Part shown: positions 1 through 6,853 of the stretch, one piece after another | Numbering within the stretch: the first letter of the stretch is position 1 | Layout of the letters: each line of letters starts with the position of its first letter | Assembly (NCBI RefSeq): GCF_938045345.1 | Contig: NZ_CALIMS010000032.1 | Span: 1 to 10,849, forward strand | Length of the DNA: 10,849 nt | Source of the DNA: an uncultured Campylobacter sp. | GTDB lineage: Bacteria > Campylobacterota > Campylobacteria > Campylobacterales > Campylobacteraceae | Reading direction: 5' to 3' | Notes under the pieces: generated by a model | The model's database searches: none | Seen by the model: only the letters and a program-made list of their open reading frames with translations | What the model was told of the DNA's origin: nothing | Made by a program: the position numbers and the translations under genes

Positions 1-216
1 AAAGCGCAAAAATGCAACCTCTGCGCCGAGAAGCTCGAGCGCGGCGAGGAGCCTGCGTGCGTAGCGGGCTGTCCTTGCGACGTGCTAAAGCTGGTCGATA
101 GCGACGTGAGCGATAGCGCGGGGATGGAGAAAGAGATGCCAGGCTTTAAACGCTTTTTTACGAAGCCGAATATCCGCTTCTATCCTCGCATGAAGCGCAA
201 CGAGGTTATCCACTAA
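1..216 (+). CDS. 4Fe-4S ferredoxin-type electron-transfer subunit of a molybdoenzyme (DmsB/PhsB-like), 3' end only
   Basis: Only the last 71 codons lie in the window, open from base 1 to a TAA at 214-216. The visible part holds an iron-sulfur motif of the CxxC-x11-CxxxC type (visible residues C5, C8, C20, C24), with the surrounding KCNLC and PACVAGCP typical of the four-cluster subunit of DMSO-reductase-like complexes. That subunit relays electrons between the membrane quinol oxidase subunit and the catalytic molybdopterin subunit. An extra cysteine (C26) follows the usual CP. A short basic tail follows. The next genes, a TorD-like chaperone 10 bases on and an NrfD-type membrane protein, fit one operon whose catalytic subunit should lie upstream of the window. 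The substrate (DMSO, TMAO, polysulfide, thiosulfate and others) cannot be told from this fragment. Confidence 0.88.
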   Translation, partial: KAQKCNLCAEKLERGEEPACVAGCPCDVLKLVDSDVSDSAGMEKEMPGFKRFFTKPNIRFYPRMKRNEVIH

Positions 217-226
217 GGATAAAAAG

Positions 227-874
227 ATGCGTAATTTAAAGCAGAGCCTTTGCGTCGAGGACTTTTTGAGGCAGGTATTTTTGGTGCCTCTTACCGGTGA
301 AAATTTGGACGAGCTTTTAAATTTGACGCAGGATTTTGCGCCTAAGCTTAAAGAACATAAATTTATCCTCGAATTTGCCGAATGCAAAAGCGAGCCAAGC
401 TTAATCGATGAAATTCGCTACGAATTCAATAGGCTCTTCGTAGGTCCTAAGCGCCCCAAAGCCGAGCCTTACGAGTCGGTGTATTTCGACTATCAAACGA
501 TGTTCGGGGCAAAGACGATGCAGGTGCGAAGCTTTTACGAGAGCTCTGGGCTAAAGCTCGAGGATGCGCAGCTTGATAAATTTCCCGACGATTTCATCGG
601 GTACGAGCTACAATATCTTTATTTTCTAAGTTTTAGCGCGCTAAAGGCGGAGGATGAGGCTAAATTTAACGAAATTTTGCGTAAAAAGGCGGAATTTATT
701 GCTGCTCATCCGTCGCAGTGGTTTTGCAAATTTGCCGCTCGCTGCGACGAGCACGCAAATTTAGACGTTTGGAAGAACTTCGGGGGCTTTTTAAATCTCT
801 ACTTAAATAGCGAGATGGATGCGCTTAAAAGTGCGCTAAAAGACCCTGAAATTTTTAAAAATTTAAAGGAATGA
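227..874 (+). CDS. TorD/DmsD-family molybdoenzyme maturation chaperone
   Basis: A 215-residue cytoplasmic, mostly helical protein of normal length for the family. It carries the family hallmark EFNRLFVGPKRPKAEPYESVY at residues 66-86, a PDDFIGYELQYLYFLS block at 120-135 matching the usual P-D-(H/F)-x3-E-L helix, and a C-terminal HPSQWFCKFAARC segment at 161-173. Members bind the twin-arginine leader and apo-form of molybdopterin oxidoreductases and hold them until cofactor is inserted. It sits between the Fe-S and membrane subunits of such an enzyme, so its client is almost certainly the catalytic subunit of this operon. The ATG at 227 is chosen because AAGGAT at 215-220 lies 6 bases upstream. 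The TGA falls 2 bases before the preferred start of the next gene, which implies translational coupling. Family confidence is high; the exact client is inferred. Confidence 0.9.
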   Translation: MRNLKQSLCVEDFLRQVFLVPLTGENLDELLNLTQDFAPKLKEHKFILEFAECKSEPSLIDEIRYEFNRLFVGPKRPKAEPYESVYFDYQTMFGAKTMQVRSFYESSGLKLEDAQLDKFPDDFIGYELQYLYFLSFSALKAEDEAKFNEILRKKAEFIAAHPSQWFCKFAARCDEHANLDVWKNFGGFLNLYLNSEMDALKSALKDPEIFKNLKE

Positions 875-876
875 CA

Positions 877-1764
877 ATGGTACAGACGACTTGGGGATGG
901 CTCATAGTCATCTATCTATTTTTAGGCGGTTTAGGCGCCGGGGCATTTTTGTGCTCGGCTTTGGCCTACAAGGGCTTTTTGGGCTCATTAAACGAGAGGT
1001 TTTATAAATTCGGCTTTCTGCTAGCACCAGTAGCGGTAATAATAGGAACTGCACTTTTGCTATTTGATCTGGCGCCGAGCGCTACGATAAATCCTCTTAA
1101 AATTTTACAGCTCTACACGCGTCCGGTTTCGATGATGAGCATAGGTACGTATCTGCTTACGTTTTTTATAGTAATCAGCGTTTTGGTGCTTTTGCAGATC
1201 AAAAAGAGCGGTAAAATTTGCGATATGATGCTCACGCTCGGAGCTATTTTGGCGCTTGGAGTGATGGGATATACGGGGCTACTGCTTTACGTCGTAAAGG
1301 CGATCCCGCTTTGGGATAGCGTGTGGCTACCGATTTTATTTACGATCTCTGCGATCTCCACGGGGCTTAGCGCAAACGCAGCCGCTACGCTAAATGCCGG
1401 GCACGGACTAAGCCACTGCGCGCATAAATTTCACGTCGTGTTAGTTGCGCTTGAGATCGTTGCGGTGCTAGCGCTATTTGCTAGCGTAAAAAGCGAGGCT
1501 GCGGGTATGGCTAGCGTAACCAAGATAGTCAGCGGCTCGCTTGCGCCGATGTTTTGGATAGGCTTTGTCGTGTTTGGGCTTGCTTTGCCGCTGTTAGGCG
1601 GAAGCAAATTTATGCTTCGCAGCTACAGCGTAAATGCGGACGGCAACGTCTGCGCGCACGGCGGCGAGGAGATAAAAAGCTGTGTTTATAACGAATACGG
1701 CGTGCTTGTGGGCGGCTTCTGCCTAAGGGCGTTTATCGTGCTCGGCGCGGTCTATATATTTTAA
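877..1764 (+). CDS. NrfD/PsrC-family membrane subunit (quinol-interacting anchor) of the molybdoenzyme complex
   Basis: A 295-residue polytopic inner-membrane protein with about eight hydrophobic segments. Family-typical stretches are GGLGAGAFLCS in the first helix (residues 18-28), FDLAPS near 63-68 ending helix two, SIGTYLLTFF at 88-97, and GYTGLLLYVVKAIPLWDS at 131-148. Such subunits oxidise or reduce quinol in the membrane and pass electrons to the Fe-S subunit. They bind no haem themselves. Two ATGs are possible: the one at 871 overlaps the upstream stop but abuts the Shine-Dalgarno, whereas the one at 877 has AAGGA at 866-870 with 6-base spacing, so 877 is preferred. The order Fe-S subunit, chaperone, membrane subunit is consistent with a DMSO/polysulfide-reductase-like operon ending here; a terminator follows 18 bases after the stop. 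Confidence 0.88.
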   Translation: MVQTTWGWLIVIYLFLGGLGAGAFLCSALAYKGFLGSLNERFYKFGFLLAPVAVIIGTALLLFDLAPSATINPLKILQLYTRPVSMMSIGTYLLTFFIVISVLVLLQIKKSGKICDMMLTLGAILALGVMGYTGLLLYVVKAIPLWDSVWLPILFTISAISTGLSANAAATLNAGHGLSHCAHKFHVVLVALEIVAVLALFASVKSEAAGMASVTKIVSGSLAPMFWIGFVVFGLALPLLGGSKFMLRSYSVNADGNVCAHGGEEIKSCVYNEYGVLVGGFCLRAFIVLGAVYIF

Positions 1765-1782
1765 CTCCTCCTTTCTGATACT

Positions 1783-1807
1783 GGTCGGGCACCCGCCCGA
1801 CCTTTTT
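1783..1807 (+). terminator. Intrinsic terminator of the reductase operon
   Basis: A perfect 8-bp GC-rich stem, GGTCGGGC (1783-1790) and GCCCGACC (1795-1802), with an ACCC loop, is followed by five Ts at 1803-1807. It lies 18 bases after the NrfD-like stop. The T tract overlaps the TAA stop (1806-1808) of the convergent dprA-like gene. In the opposite direction the hairpin is not followed by a T run, so it should stop the plus-strand operon more efficiently than the minus-strand one. Confidence 0.9.
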
Positions 1808-2930
1808 ATAATCCTATCAGCTTTACTGTTTTACTAAAGCGTAAAGGGCGATTTTTGTGTTTTTCAATATTGCCTGATTTCAATAATTTTTCTATTGCAT
1901 TTTTTACAAGTTTTGAAGGCTCATTTATATCTTTTGATATCTCGTCTATCGTCATTTTTTTACCATTGATTAATTTTAAAATTTTTTCTTCTATTGTTTC
2001 ATCAGTAGTCAGATCTTTTTGCTTATAATCCAATAAATACTCTATATCATTTAAATTTGGCAATTCAATCCCGCCCATAGCAAGCAATTTAGAATTTCCA
2101 GCCATTGCATCATCATTCTTTTTTACAAAAAGATCCGTCCATTTATTTTTTAAATTTTCTTTTGCACCCTCCCATGTTCCACCTTTTAAGCCGGAGTGGA
2201 TTACCACGGAGCTTTTTGCCAATACATAGATGTATTTGTTTCTTCCCATGGCATTGCCTGCATTAAATTTTGCATCTGGATAATACGGGCTTATAAGAGT
2301 TAAATTATTATTTTGTATAGCTTCTCTATATTTTTTAGATAAGACTTTTTGCGCTAACGTGTCCGAAACGATTCCAATAGTAGTACCATCAGCCTCAATA
2401 GAGCCAAACATCGAAGATTCATCTATTCCTCTTGCTCCTCCAGAGACTACACTATATCCGCACAAAGCAATTTTTTTTCCAAGCTGAAATGCAAATTCCA
2501 AATCATCTATTGAAGCATCTCGCGATCCAACAATGGCAATACTTTTAGTATTTAATATCTTCTTGTCTCCAGCGCCATATAAAATAGGCGGAGATTTTTG
2601 CCCCAACTTCCTTTTAAGTACTATTGGGTATTCTTCGTCTGCTCTCGTTATAACCCATATTCCGAAATTTTGCCATTTTTGCAATGATAATGCCATAGCA
2701 TTTCCTCTATCAAGCAAAGATAAAATTCTATCTTGTATAATTTTCGAGCCTTCGTATTCTTTCAAAATATCAATATTATTTGTTGCTAAAAGATCTGCTG
2801 GCGTCATATTGTATTTTAAAAGCCAGGTCGCTAAATTAGAGTATTCGGTTATAGTAAGAGGTTTATCGTTTTTATTAAAGTAGGCCGTAAGCAGTATGAT
2901 TGCCTGAGAATTTAAGCTTAGTTGTTTCAT
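1806..2930 (-). CDS. DprA/Smf-like DNA-processing protein (divergent), partner of the RecQ-PRTase gene
   Basis: 374 residues. The N-terminal helical region (1-125) is followed by a DprA-type Rossmann-like (SLOG/LOG-superfamily) core. Visible motifs are IAIVGSRDAS (131-140), VVSGGARGID (161-170), MGRNKYIYVLAKSSVVI (228-244, matching the RNRIIAGLS region of DprA) and GGTWEGA (250-256, in place of the usual SGSLITA). A C-terminal winged-helix-like segment follows (about 310-365). Classical DprA binds incoming ssDNA and loads RecA; this divergent version may instead sense DNA or nucleotides. The ATG at 2930 forms TAATG with the stop of the upstream helicase gene and has AGGAA 7 bases before it, so the frame upstream of 2930 is not used. 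Codons and composition are AT-rich like its partner and unlike the flanks. Function beyond DprA-like fold is inferred. Confidence 0.85.
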   Translation of the reverse strand: MKQLSLNSQAIILLTAYFNKNDKPLTITEYSNLATWLLKYNMTPADLLATNNIDILKEYEGSKIIQDRILSLLDRGNAMALSLQKWQNFGIWVITRADEEYPIVLKRKLGQKSPPILYGAGDKKILNTKSIAIVGSRDASIDDLEFAFQLGKKIALCGYSVVSGGARGIDESSMFGSIEADGTTIGIVSDTLAQKVLSKKYREAIQNNNLTLISPYYPDAKFNAGNAMGRNKYIYVLAKSSVVIHSGLKGGTWEGAKENLKNKWTDLFVKKNDDAMAGNSKLLAMGGIELPNLNDIEYLLDYKQKDLTTDETIEEKILKLINGKKMTIDEISKDINEPSKLVKNAIEKLLKSGNIEKHKNRPLRFSKTVKLIGL

Positions 2931-5020
2931 TATAATTTTCCTGTTGTTGAAAGCGCAGCAGGAAATACATTCCCGCAGCCTTTTTGTTTTAAGAGCATGG
3001 CAGCTACTGTTATAGTCCACCCGGAGTCGATAATATCGTCTATTAACAATACTGGTTTATTTGGAATACCATTACCTACTTCAAAAACACCATCGAGATT
3101 TTTTGCCTGATGATAGGAGTTGTTCATCATTTTTTGAGCTTGATTTGGTTTTATTTTTTTTATAGCTTGTATGAAAGGTAAATTTAGTTTATTGGCAACC
3201 TTTTGTGCAAATTCTGGAACCAAAACTGGATGCTTTAGTGATGGAATGCATGTAACCCAAGAAAAGTTTTGATTCCAATCATGAACCATTTCAACAAATG
3301 CATTAACTAACTCATCTGAAAATTTTCCGTTATGCTTATTTTCAGCAACAATTCTTCCCCAGCCTGCGTCTTCCCATCTGGACAAAATACGCCCATTTTC
3401 TGCTCTTAATACTTCGGGAATTTTTCCTCTTATTCCATAAGTGCTTAATGCGTCAGTTCTTACTTGTTTTTTAGGAGTAAAATCTATATATTTTTTTCTT
3501 AAAAATTCTGCTACCTTTAAACCTATATCAGTAGAAAAATCACTACCTATCGGCTGTAAACAGTTGGCGCATTTTCCACATTTTTGAGGACTTGGATCAT
3601 TTAGTGCTTTTTGCAAAAACGACATTAAGCACTCTTCGGTGTCTAAATATTTTTGAATTTCATCCCATTCCGAGTGTCTTATTTCTAAAATTTTATTAAT
3701 TTTTTCTTCATCATAAAAATACTTATTTAGTGTCCTAAACCATTTTGAATTTCTTTTTATCACTGGTGACATTGGTTCGACACTAAGATATTTTAGAGTT
3801 TTTTCGACTTCGCCTTGAGTAAGATTGAGTTCCTTTTGGATTTCAACTATAGATAAACCCATGCTGCTTCTTTCCAAACATTCTAATATCAAATCAATAT
3901 TTTCCTTGGTTGGAAAAGATGATCTTCTGAAAAAATCATGTATATCATCATCCTCGTGTCCGCTTAATAAGATCCCATATGCATTGTCAATCCCTCTACC
4001 TGCACGACCTACTTGTTGGTAATAGCCGATAATAGACCCTGGCGCTTGATAGTGTATTACAAACCCTATATCGCTCTTATCAAAGCCCATTCCAAGTGCC
4101 GATGTGGCCACTAGAACTTTTACATTATTATTAATAAGTTGATCTTCTAAAAACTCCCTATAGGCATCGCTAGTTTCAAATTTATCATTGGTAACATCAC
4201 TAAAATAAGGACTTGCTGATATATTATTCTCATTAAGCCAGTCTGAAACGATCTTTGCATCTCTTTGAGTTAAAACATATACTATACCAGAACCTTTAAA
4301 TAAAGGAATATATTTTGCAAGCCAAGCTAACCTATAAGACGGATGTGGTAGTCTTATATTGTGCAGGCTAAGACTCTCTCTTTTTAAATCACCCCTCATT
4401 ATTAAAATACCGTTAATTTGACTTTTGATATCTTCAATAACCCTGTCATTTGCAGTAGCGGTTGTGGCTAGAATGGGAGTATTTTCAGGAATTTGCTTTA
4501 GTATATTTACAATTCTTTTATAGTCTGGTCTAAAATCGTGGCCCCAGTCGCTAATACAATGTGCTTCATCAATAACAAACAATCCAATATTTCCTGAAAT
4601 TGGCTCTAAAATATTTTGCATAAAATCTTCGTTAGCTAGTCTTTCTGGAGAAATAAGGAGTGCATCTATCTTATCGCTTAAAATGCTACTTTTTACCTCA
4701 TTCCAGTGGTCTATATTTGATGAATTTATTGTTGCAATATTGAGCCCCAATTTCTTTGCTGACTCTATCTGATTTCTCATTAGCGCTAGCAGTGGAGATA
4801 TGATTATAGTTAATCCATAACCACATTGCCTTAAAAATTTTGTGGAAATAAAATATACAATACTTTTTCCCCATCCTGTTTTTTGTACAACCAAAACTTT
4901 TTTTCTTTTGTTAACAACGGCATCAATAGCTTCATATTGACCTTCTCTAAAAGAGATATTTTTATTTAACAAAGACTTTCTTAAAAATTCTAATGCCATA
5001 TTTTTAGTTAATATATCCAC
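2930..5020 (-). CDS. RecQ-family helicase fused to a C-terminal ComF-like phosphoribosyltransferase domain
   Basis: 696 residues. The SF2 helicase core has FREGQ (24-28), Walker A TGWGKS (48-53, usually TGGGKS), DEAH (151-154), ATTATA (185-190) and motif VI QQVGRAGR (335-342). The RecQ zinc site is C464, C481, C484, C487, and a winged-helix-like segment lies at about 375-430. Beyond about residue 515 there is no HRDC. Instead there is a ComF-like PRTase: WVTCIPS (588-594), a KPNQAQKM...N block (624-641) and the PRPP loop VLLIDDIIDSGWT (657-669). RecQ unwinds DNA 3'-5' using ATP; the PRTase substrate is unknown. The start is the GTG at 5020: GAAGGA lies 8 bases upstream, while the ATG at residue 8 has no ribosome site. 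Overlap with the dprA-like gene (TAATG) implies co-translation. AT-rich compared with neighbours, so probably horizontally acquired. Confidence 0.88.
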   Translation of the reverse strand: MDILTKNMALEFLRKSLLNKNISFREGQYEAIDAVVNKRKKVLVVQKTGWGKSIVYFISTKFLRQCGYGLTIIISPLLALMRNQIESAKKLGLNIATINSSNIDHWNEVKSSILSDKIDALLISPERLANEDFMQNILEPISGNIGLFVIDEAHCISDWGHDFRPDYKRIVNILKQIPENTPILATTATANDRVIEDIKSQINGILIMRGDLKRESLSLHNIRLPHPSYRLAWLAKYIPLFKGSGIVYVLTQRDAKIVSDWLNENNISASPYFSDVTNDKFETSDAYREFLEDQLINNNVKVLVATSALGMGFDKSDIGFVIHYQAPGSIIGYYQQVGRAGRGIDNAYGILLSGHEDDDIHDFFRRSSFPTKENIDLILECLERSSMGLSIVEIQKELNLTQGEVEKTLKYLSVEPMSPVIKRNSKWFRTLNKYFYDEEKINKILEIRHSEWDEIQKYLDTEECLMSFLQKALNDPSPQKCGKCANCLQPIGSDFSTDIGLKVAEFLRKKYIDFTPKKQVRTDALSTYGIRGKIPEVLRAENGRILSRWEDAGWGRIVAENKHNGKFSDELVNAFVEMVHDWNQNFSWVTCIPSLKHPVLVPEFAQKVANKLNLPFIQAIKKIKPNQAQKMMNNSYHQAKNLDGVFEVGNGIPNKPVLLIDDIIDSGWTITVAAMLLKQKGCGNVFPAALSTTGKL

Positions 5021-5046
5021 GTCAACTATCCTTCTGGTAAATTTTT

Positions 5047-5052
5047 ATAATA
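5047..5052 (-). promoter_or_regulatory. Candidate -10 element of the recQ-dprA operon
   Basis: On the minus strand TATTAT (5052 to 5047) matches TATAAT at 5 of 6 positions and lies about 26 bases upstream of the GTG start, in an AT-rich context. No good -35 is seen, as is common in Campylobacter. A weak call based on sequence and spacing only. Confidence 0.3.
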
Positions 5053-5077
5053 GACTAAAATTGATATTATTGTAGTA

Positions 5078-5109
5078 AAACGCCCAAAAAATTTATATAC
5101 AAACGCCCA
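5078..5109. repeat. Pair of 9-bp direct repeats upstream of the recQ-dprA operon (possible operator)
   Basis: AAACGCCCA occurs at 5078-5086 and again at 5101-5109, giving a 23-base period, close to two helical turns. The repeat is GC-containing within an otherwise A/T-dominated intergenic region. It lies just upstream of the candidate -10 of the recQ-like gene. The placement suits a regulator binding one face of the DNA; the winged-helix domain of the DprA-like protein is one possible binder. Regulatory function is inferred. Confidence 0.4.
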
Positions 5110-5137
5110 TTTGTTATGTAAAATTTTCCCTTTTTAT

Positions 5138-5179
5138 AGCTTTAATTTCGCTTAATTTTAGTCTTATGAAATAAAAGCT
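5138..5179. repeat. Imperfect 12-bp inverted repeat between the dsb operon and the recQ module
   Basis: AGCTTTAATTTC (5138-5149) and GAAATAAAAGCT (5168-5179) pair over 12 bases with one mismatch around an 18-base loop. It lies just after the stop of the propeller gene on the minus strand. There is no T run after the hairpin in either direction, so it is not a standard terminator, though it could stabilise or attenuate the dsb transcript. Confidence 0.4.
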
Positions 5180-5188
5180 GCATATAAT

Positions 5189-6079
5189 TCACCTCTCGAA
5201 AATAAAAATTTTATTCGTTCCGTTTTCTCTAGACGCGACGTAAAATTTTCCATCCTTGATAGCTAGCGCATGCGCGTCGTTTGCGCCTTCAAAGCTATAA
5301 ACCTCCGCGATCTTTCTGCTACGCGGATCGAGTTTTAGGATGCTTGAGTATTGCTTTGAAAGCAGATAAATAAACTCGCCTTGCGCGTCCATGCCCGTGA
5401 CGTAGTAGTCGCTTATGTCTCTGCCATCTTTTACGCCGAGGACTTCATCGAAACTCGGCACGAATTCGCTCGAGAGTAGATTATCGGCGTCGCTAAAGCT
5501 CGCCATACTCCAGCTTTGCTTGATATCATCAGGCACGCTCGCGATGAAAAACTCTCCGTAAAAGTCCGAGTGATCCCAGCTTAGGATATACTGTTGTTTG
5601 GCGCGTACGGTGGAGTAGCGATCTTTGAAATCAAGCGTGAAATTTTCGTATCCATCGTGCAGATAGCGCCACGCCTTGTTTGCTTCCTCTTTGCTTTGGT
5701 TCGGTGCGGGCTTGAAAAACTCATAGGTTTTATTATAGCTTATGAGCCCTACCGAGCCTTTAAAAAAGCTCGCTGCAACGGTCTTTTCCATCTGTATTAT
5801 CCAATCGGGCGTGCTTCGTAGATAGCTTTTTACGGTTTTTAGCTCGCCGTCCATTTCGTAGAGCTCGAATTTTAGCGTGCCGACCAAAAAGCTTCCGCTT
5901 GCCGCGTCGTAGTCAAGCCCTGTGACGGGATTATTGTTGTTTAAATTTAGCGTTATCTCGCCGCTTTTGCGTAGCGGCGTTAAATTTGTCACTGCGCCGT
6001 CCGCAGGATTTAGATTAAATTCGCCGCCCAGCGCCGCCAGTGCGGCGCACAAAAGGGTTAAAGTTAAAATTTTTCTCAT
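5189..6079 (-). CDS. Exported beta-propeller-like protein, probably the split-off C-terminal domain of DsbI
   Basis: 296 residues with an N-terminal signal peptide (basic MRK, hydrophobic core about 4-16, small residues before the GGE around 18-20), so the mature protein should be periplasmic. The rest is rich in short beta repeats of the kind seen in propellers, such as PVTGLDYDAASGSFLVGTL (about 51-69), DAQGEFIYLLSKQYSSILKLD (about 232-252) and AHALAIKDGKFYVASRE (about 270-286). The mature part has no cysteine, so it is not itself a thiol catalyst. It begins 9 bases after the dsbI-like stop with GAGG upstream of its ATG, so it is co-transcribed. In Campylobacter jejuni and Helicobacter pylori, DsbI is known as a five-helix membrane protein with a periplasmic C-terminal propeller. 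The simplest reading is that this domain is a separate gene here. Fold assignment comes from sequence pattern and context. Confidence 0.65.
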   Translation of the reverse strand: MRKILTLTLLCAALAALGGEFNLNPADGAVTNLTPLRKSGEITLNLNNNNPVTGLDYDAASGSFLVGTLKFELYEMDGELKTVKSYLRSTPDWIIQMEKTVAASFFKGSVGLISYNKTYEFFKPAPNQSKEEANKAWRYLHDGYENFTLDFKDRYSTVRAKQQYILSWDHSDFYGEFFIASVPDDIKQSWSMASFSDADNLLSSEFVPSFDEVLGVKDGRDISDYYVTGMDAQGEFIYLLSKQYSSILKLDPRSRKIAEVYSFEGANDAHALAIKDGKFYVASRENGTNKIFIFER

Positions 6080-6088
6080 ATCGCGACC

Positions 6089-6844
6089 TCATTTCGGTAA
6101 ATTCGGTAGTTTTGGATTCCAGCTTTCGCGGAAGTCAATTTCGGTCTCCCCCCAGTGATCAAGCTCCCAAAACCACTTTGACGGATCGACGCTCATGCGC
6201 GAAGGCGTCGCGGAGGCTAGATAGGGCGGAGGACCTGCCGTGATGAAAGCCTGAACGCAGTTAAAAGCCATAATGATCGCAAAGACCGCAACTGCAACTT
6301 TGCCTAGCGCAAATTTGGGTAAAACCACGCCGTATGCGCCCTCTTCGCTTTTTTGCATTATTTTACCTACGTTTTTGCCTAGCAGCAAAATCACGCCCAA
6401 AAATATAATGACGCAAAAATGCACCACTACGACCCAAAACTGCGTGTGCGCGCCTAAAATTTCAAGCCCGAAGCCCTGCTTTATGTCGAGGTATCCTCCG
6501 CCCGTGCCGTCTAGGCTGTAATGCAAAAAGCCGTCGTATAGCCCAAGGCATGCTAAAAAGAGGATTGCGGCTAGGTATTTGACAGTAAATCCGTATCTAA
6601 CGATCAGCAAAGCCACGAATGAGATCGCTACCATGCAAAATCTCTCGTGCCAGCACATGATGCAGGGACTATCGCCCATACCAAAGCCCAAAACAAGGCA
6701 TGCGATACCTACGGGCAAAGCGATGAGAGCGAGTGCCGCGAGGGCGAAAAGATTGAAAAATCGCTTTTCATCTTCGCCCCAGCCTGCAGAAATCTCGGCG
6801 CCGCGAATGAGGCTTTGAGACATTTTATCTTGCATACTTTCCAT
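6089..6844 (-). CDS. dsbI: DsbI (DsbB-family) membrane thiol oxidoreductase, five-helix part
   Basis: 251 residues with about five transmembrane segments (near 30-52, 66-83, 88-107, 134-156, 180-202) and the active-site motif CIMC (C61, C64) followed by WHER, typical of the DsbB/DsbI family. The protein would reoxidise a periplasmic DsbA-like or DsbL-like partner and pass electrons to quinone. Remaining cysteines (70, 99, 144, 196) sit in or next to membrane helices, and the second periplasmic Cys pair of classical DsbB is not seen. The C-terminal periplasmic tail from GPPP (204-207) to the end resembles the linker that leads into the propeller in full-length DsbI, but translation stops here. 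ATG 6844 has AGGAG 6 bases upstream, and it follows dba by 9 bases. Operon order dba, dsbI, propeller supports the assignment. Confidence 0.85.
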   Translation of the reverse strand: MESMQDKMSQSLIRGAEISAGWGEDEKRFFNLFALAALALIALPVGIACLVLGFGMGDSPCIMCWHERFCMVAISFVALLIVRYGFTVKYLAAILFLACLGLYDGFLHYSLDGTGGGYLDIKQGFGLEILGAHTQFWVVVVHFCVIIFLGVILLLGKNVGKIMQKSEEGAYGVVLPKFALGKVAVAVFAIIMAFNCVQAFITAGPPPYLASATPSRMSVDPSKWFWELDHWGETEIDFRESWNPKLPNLPK

Positions 6845-6853
6845 CGCTCGCTC

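Noticed and set aside
871..876. ATG at 871 as the start of the NrfD-like gene
   Set aside because: It directly abuts the AAGGA Shine-Dalgarno; the ATG at 877 has proper 6-base spacing.
2931..3020. N-terminal 30-codon extension of the dprA-like frame beyond the ATG at 2930
   Set aside because: It overlaps the PRTase end of the helicase gene and has no ribosome site; the TAATG coupling with AGGAA upstream makes 2930 the natural start.
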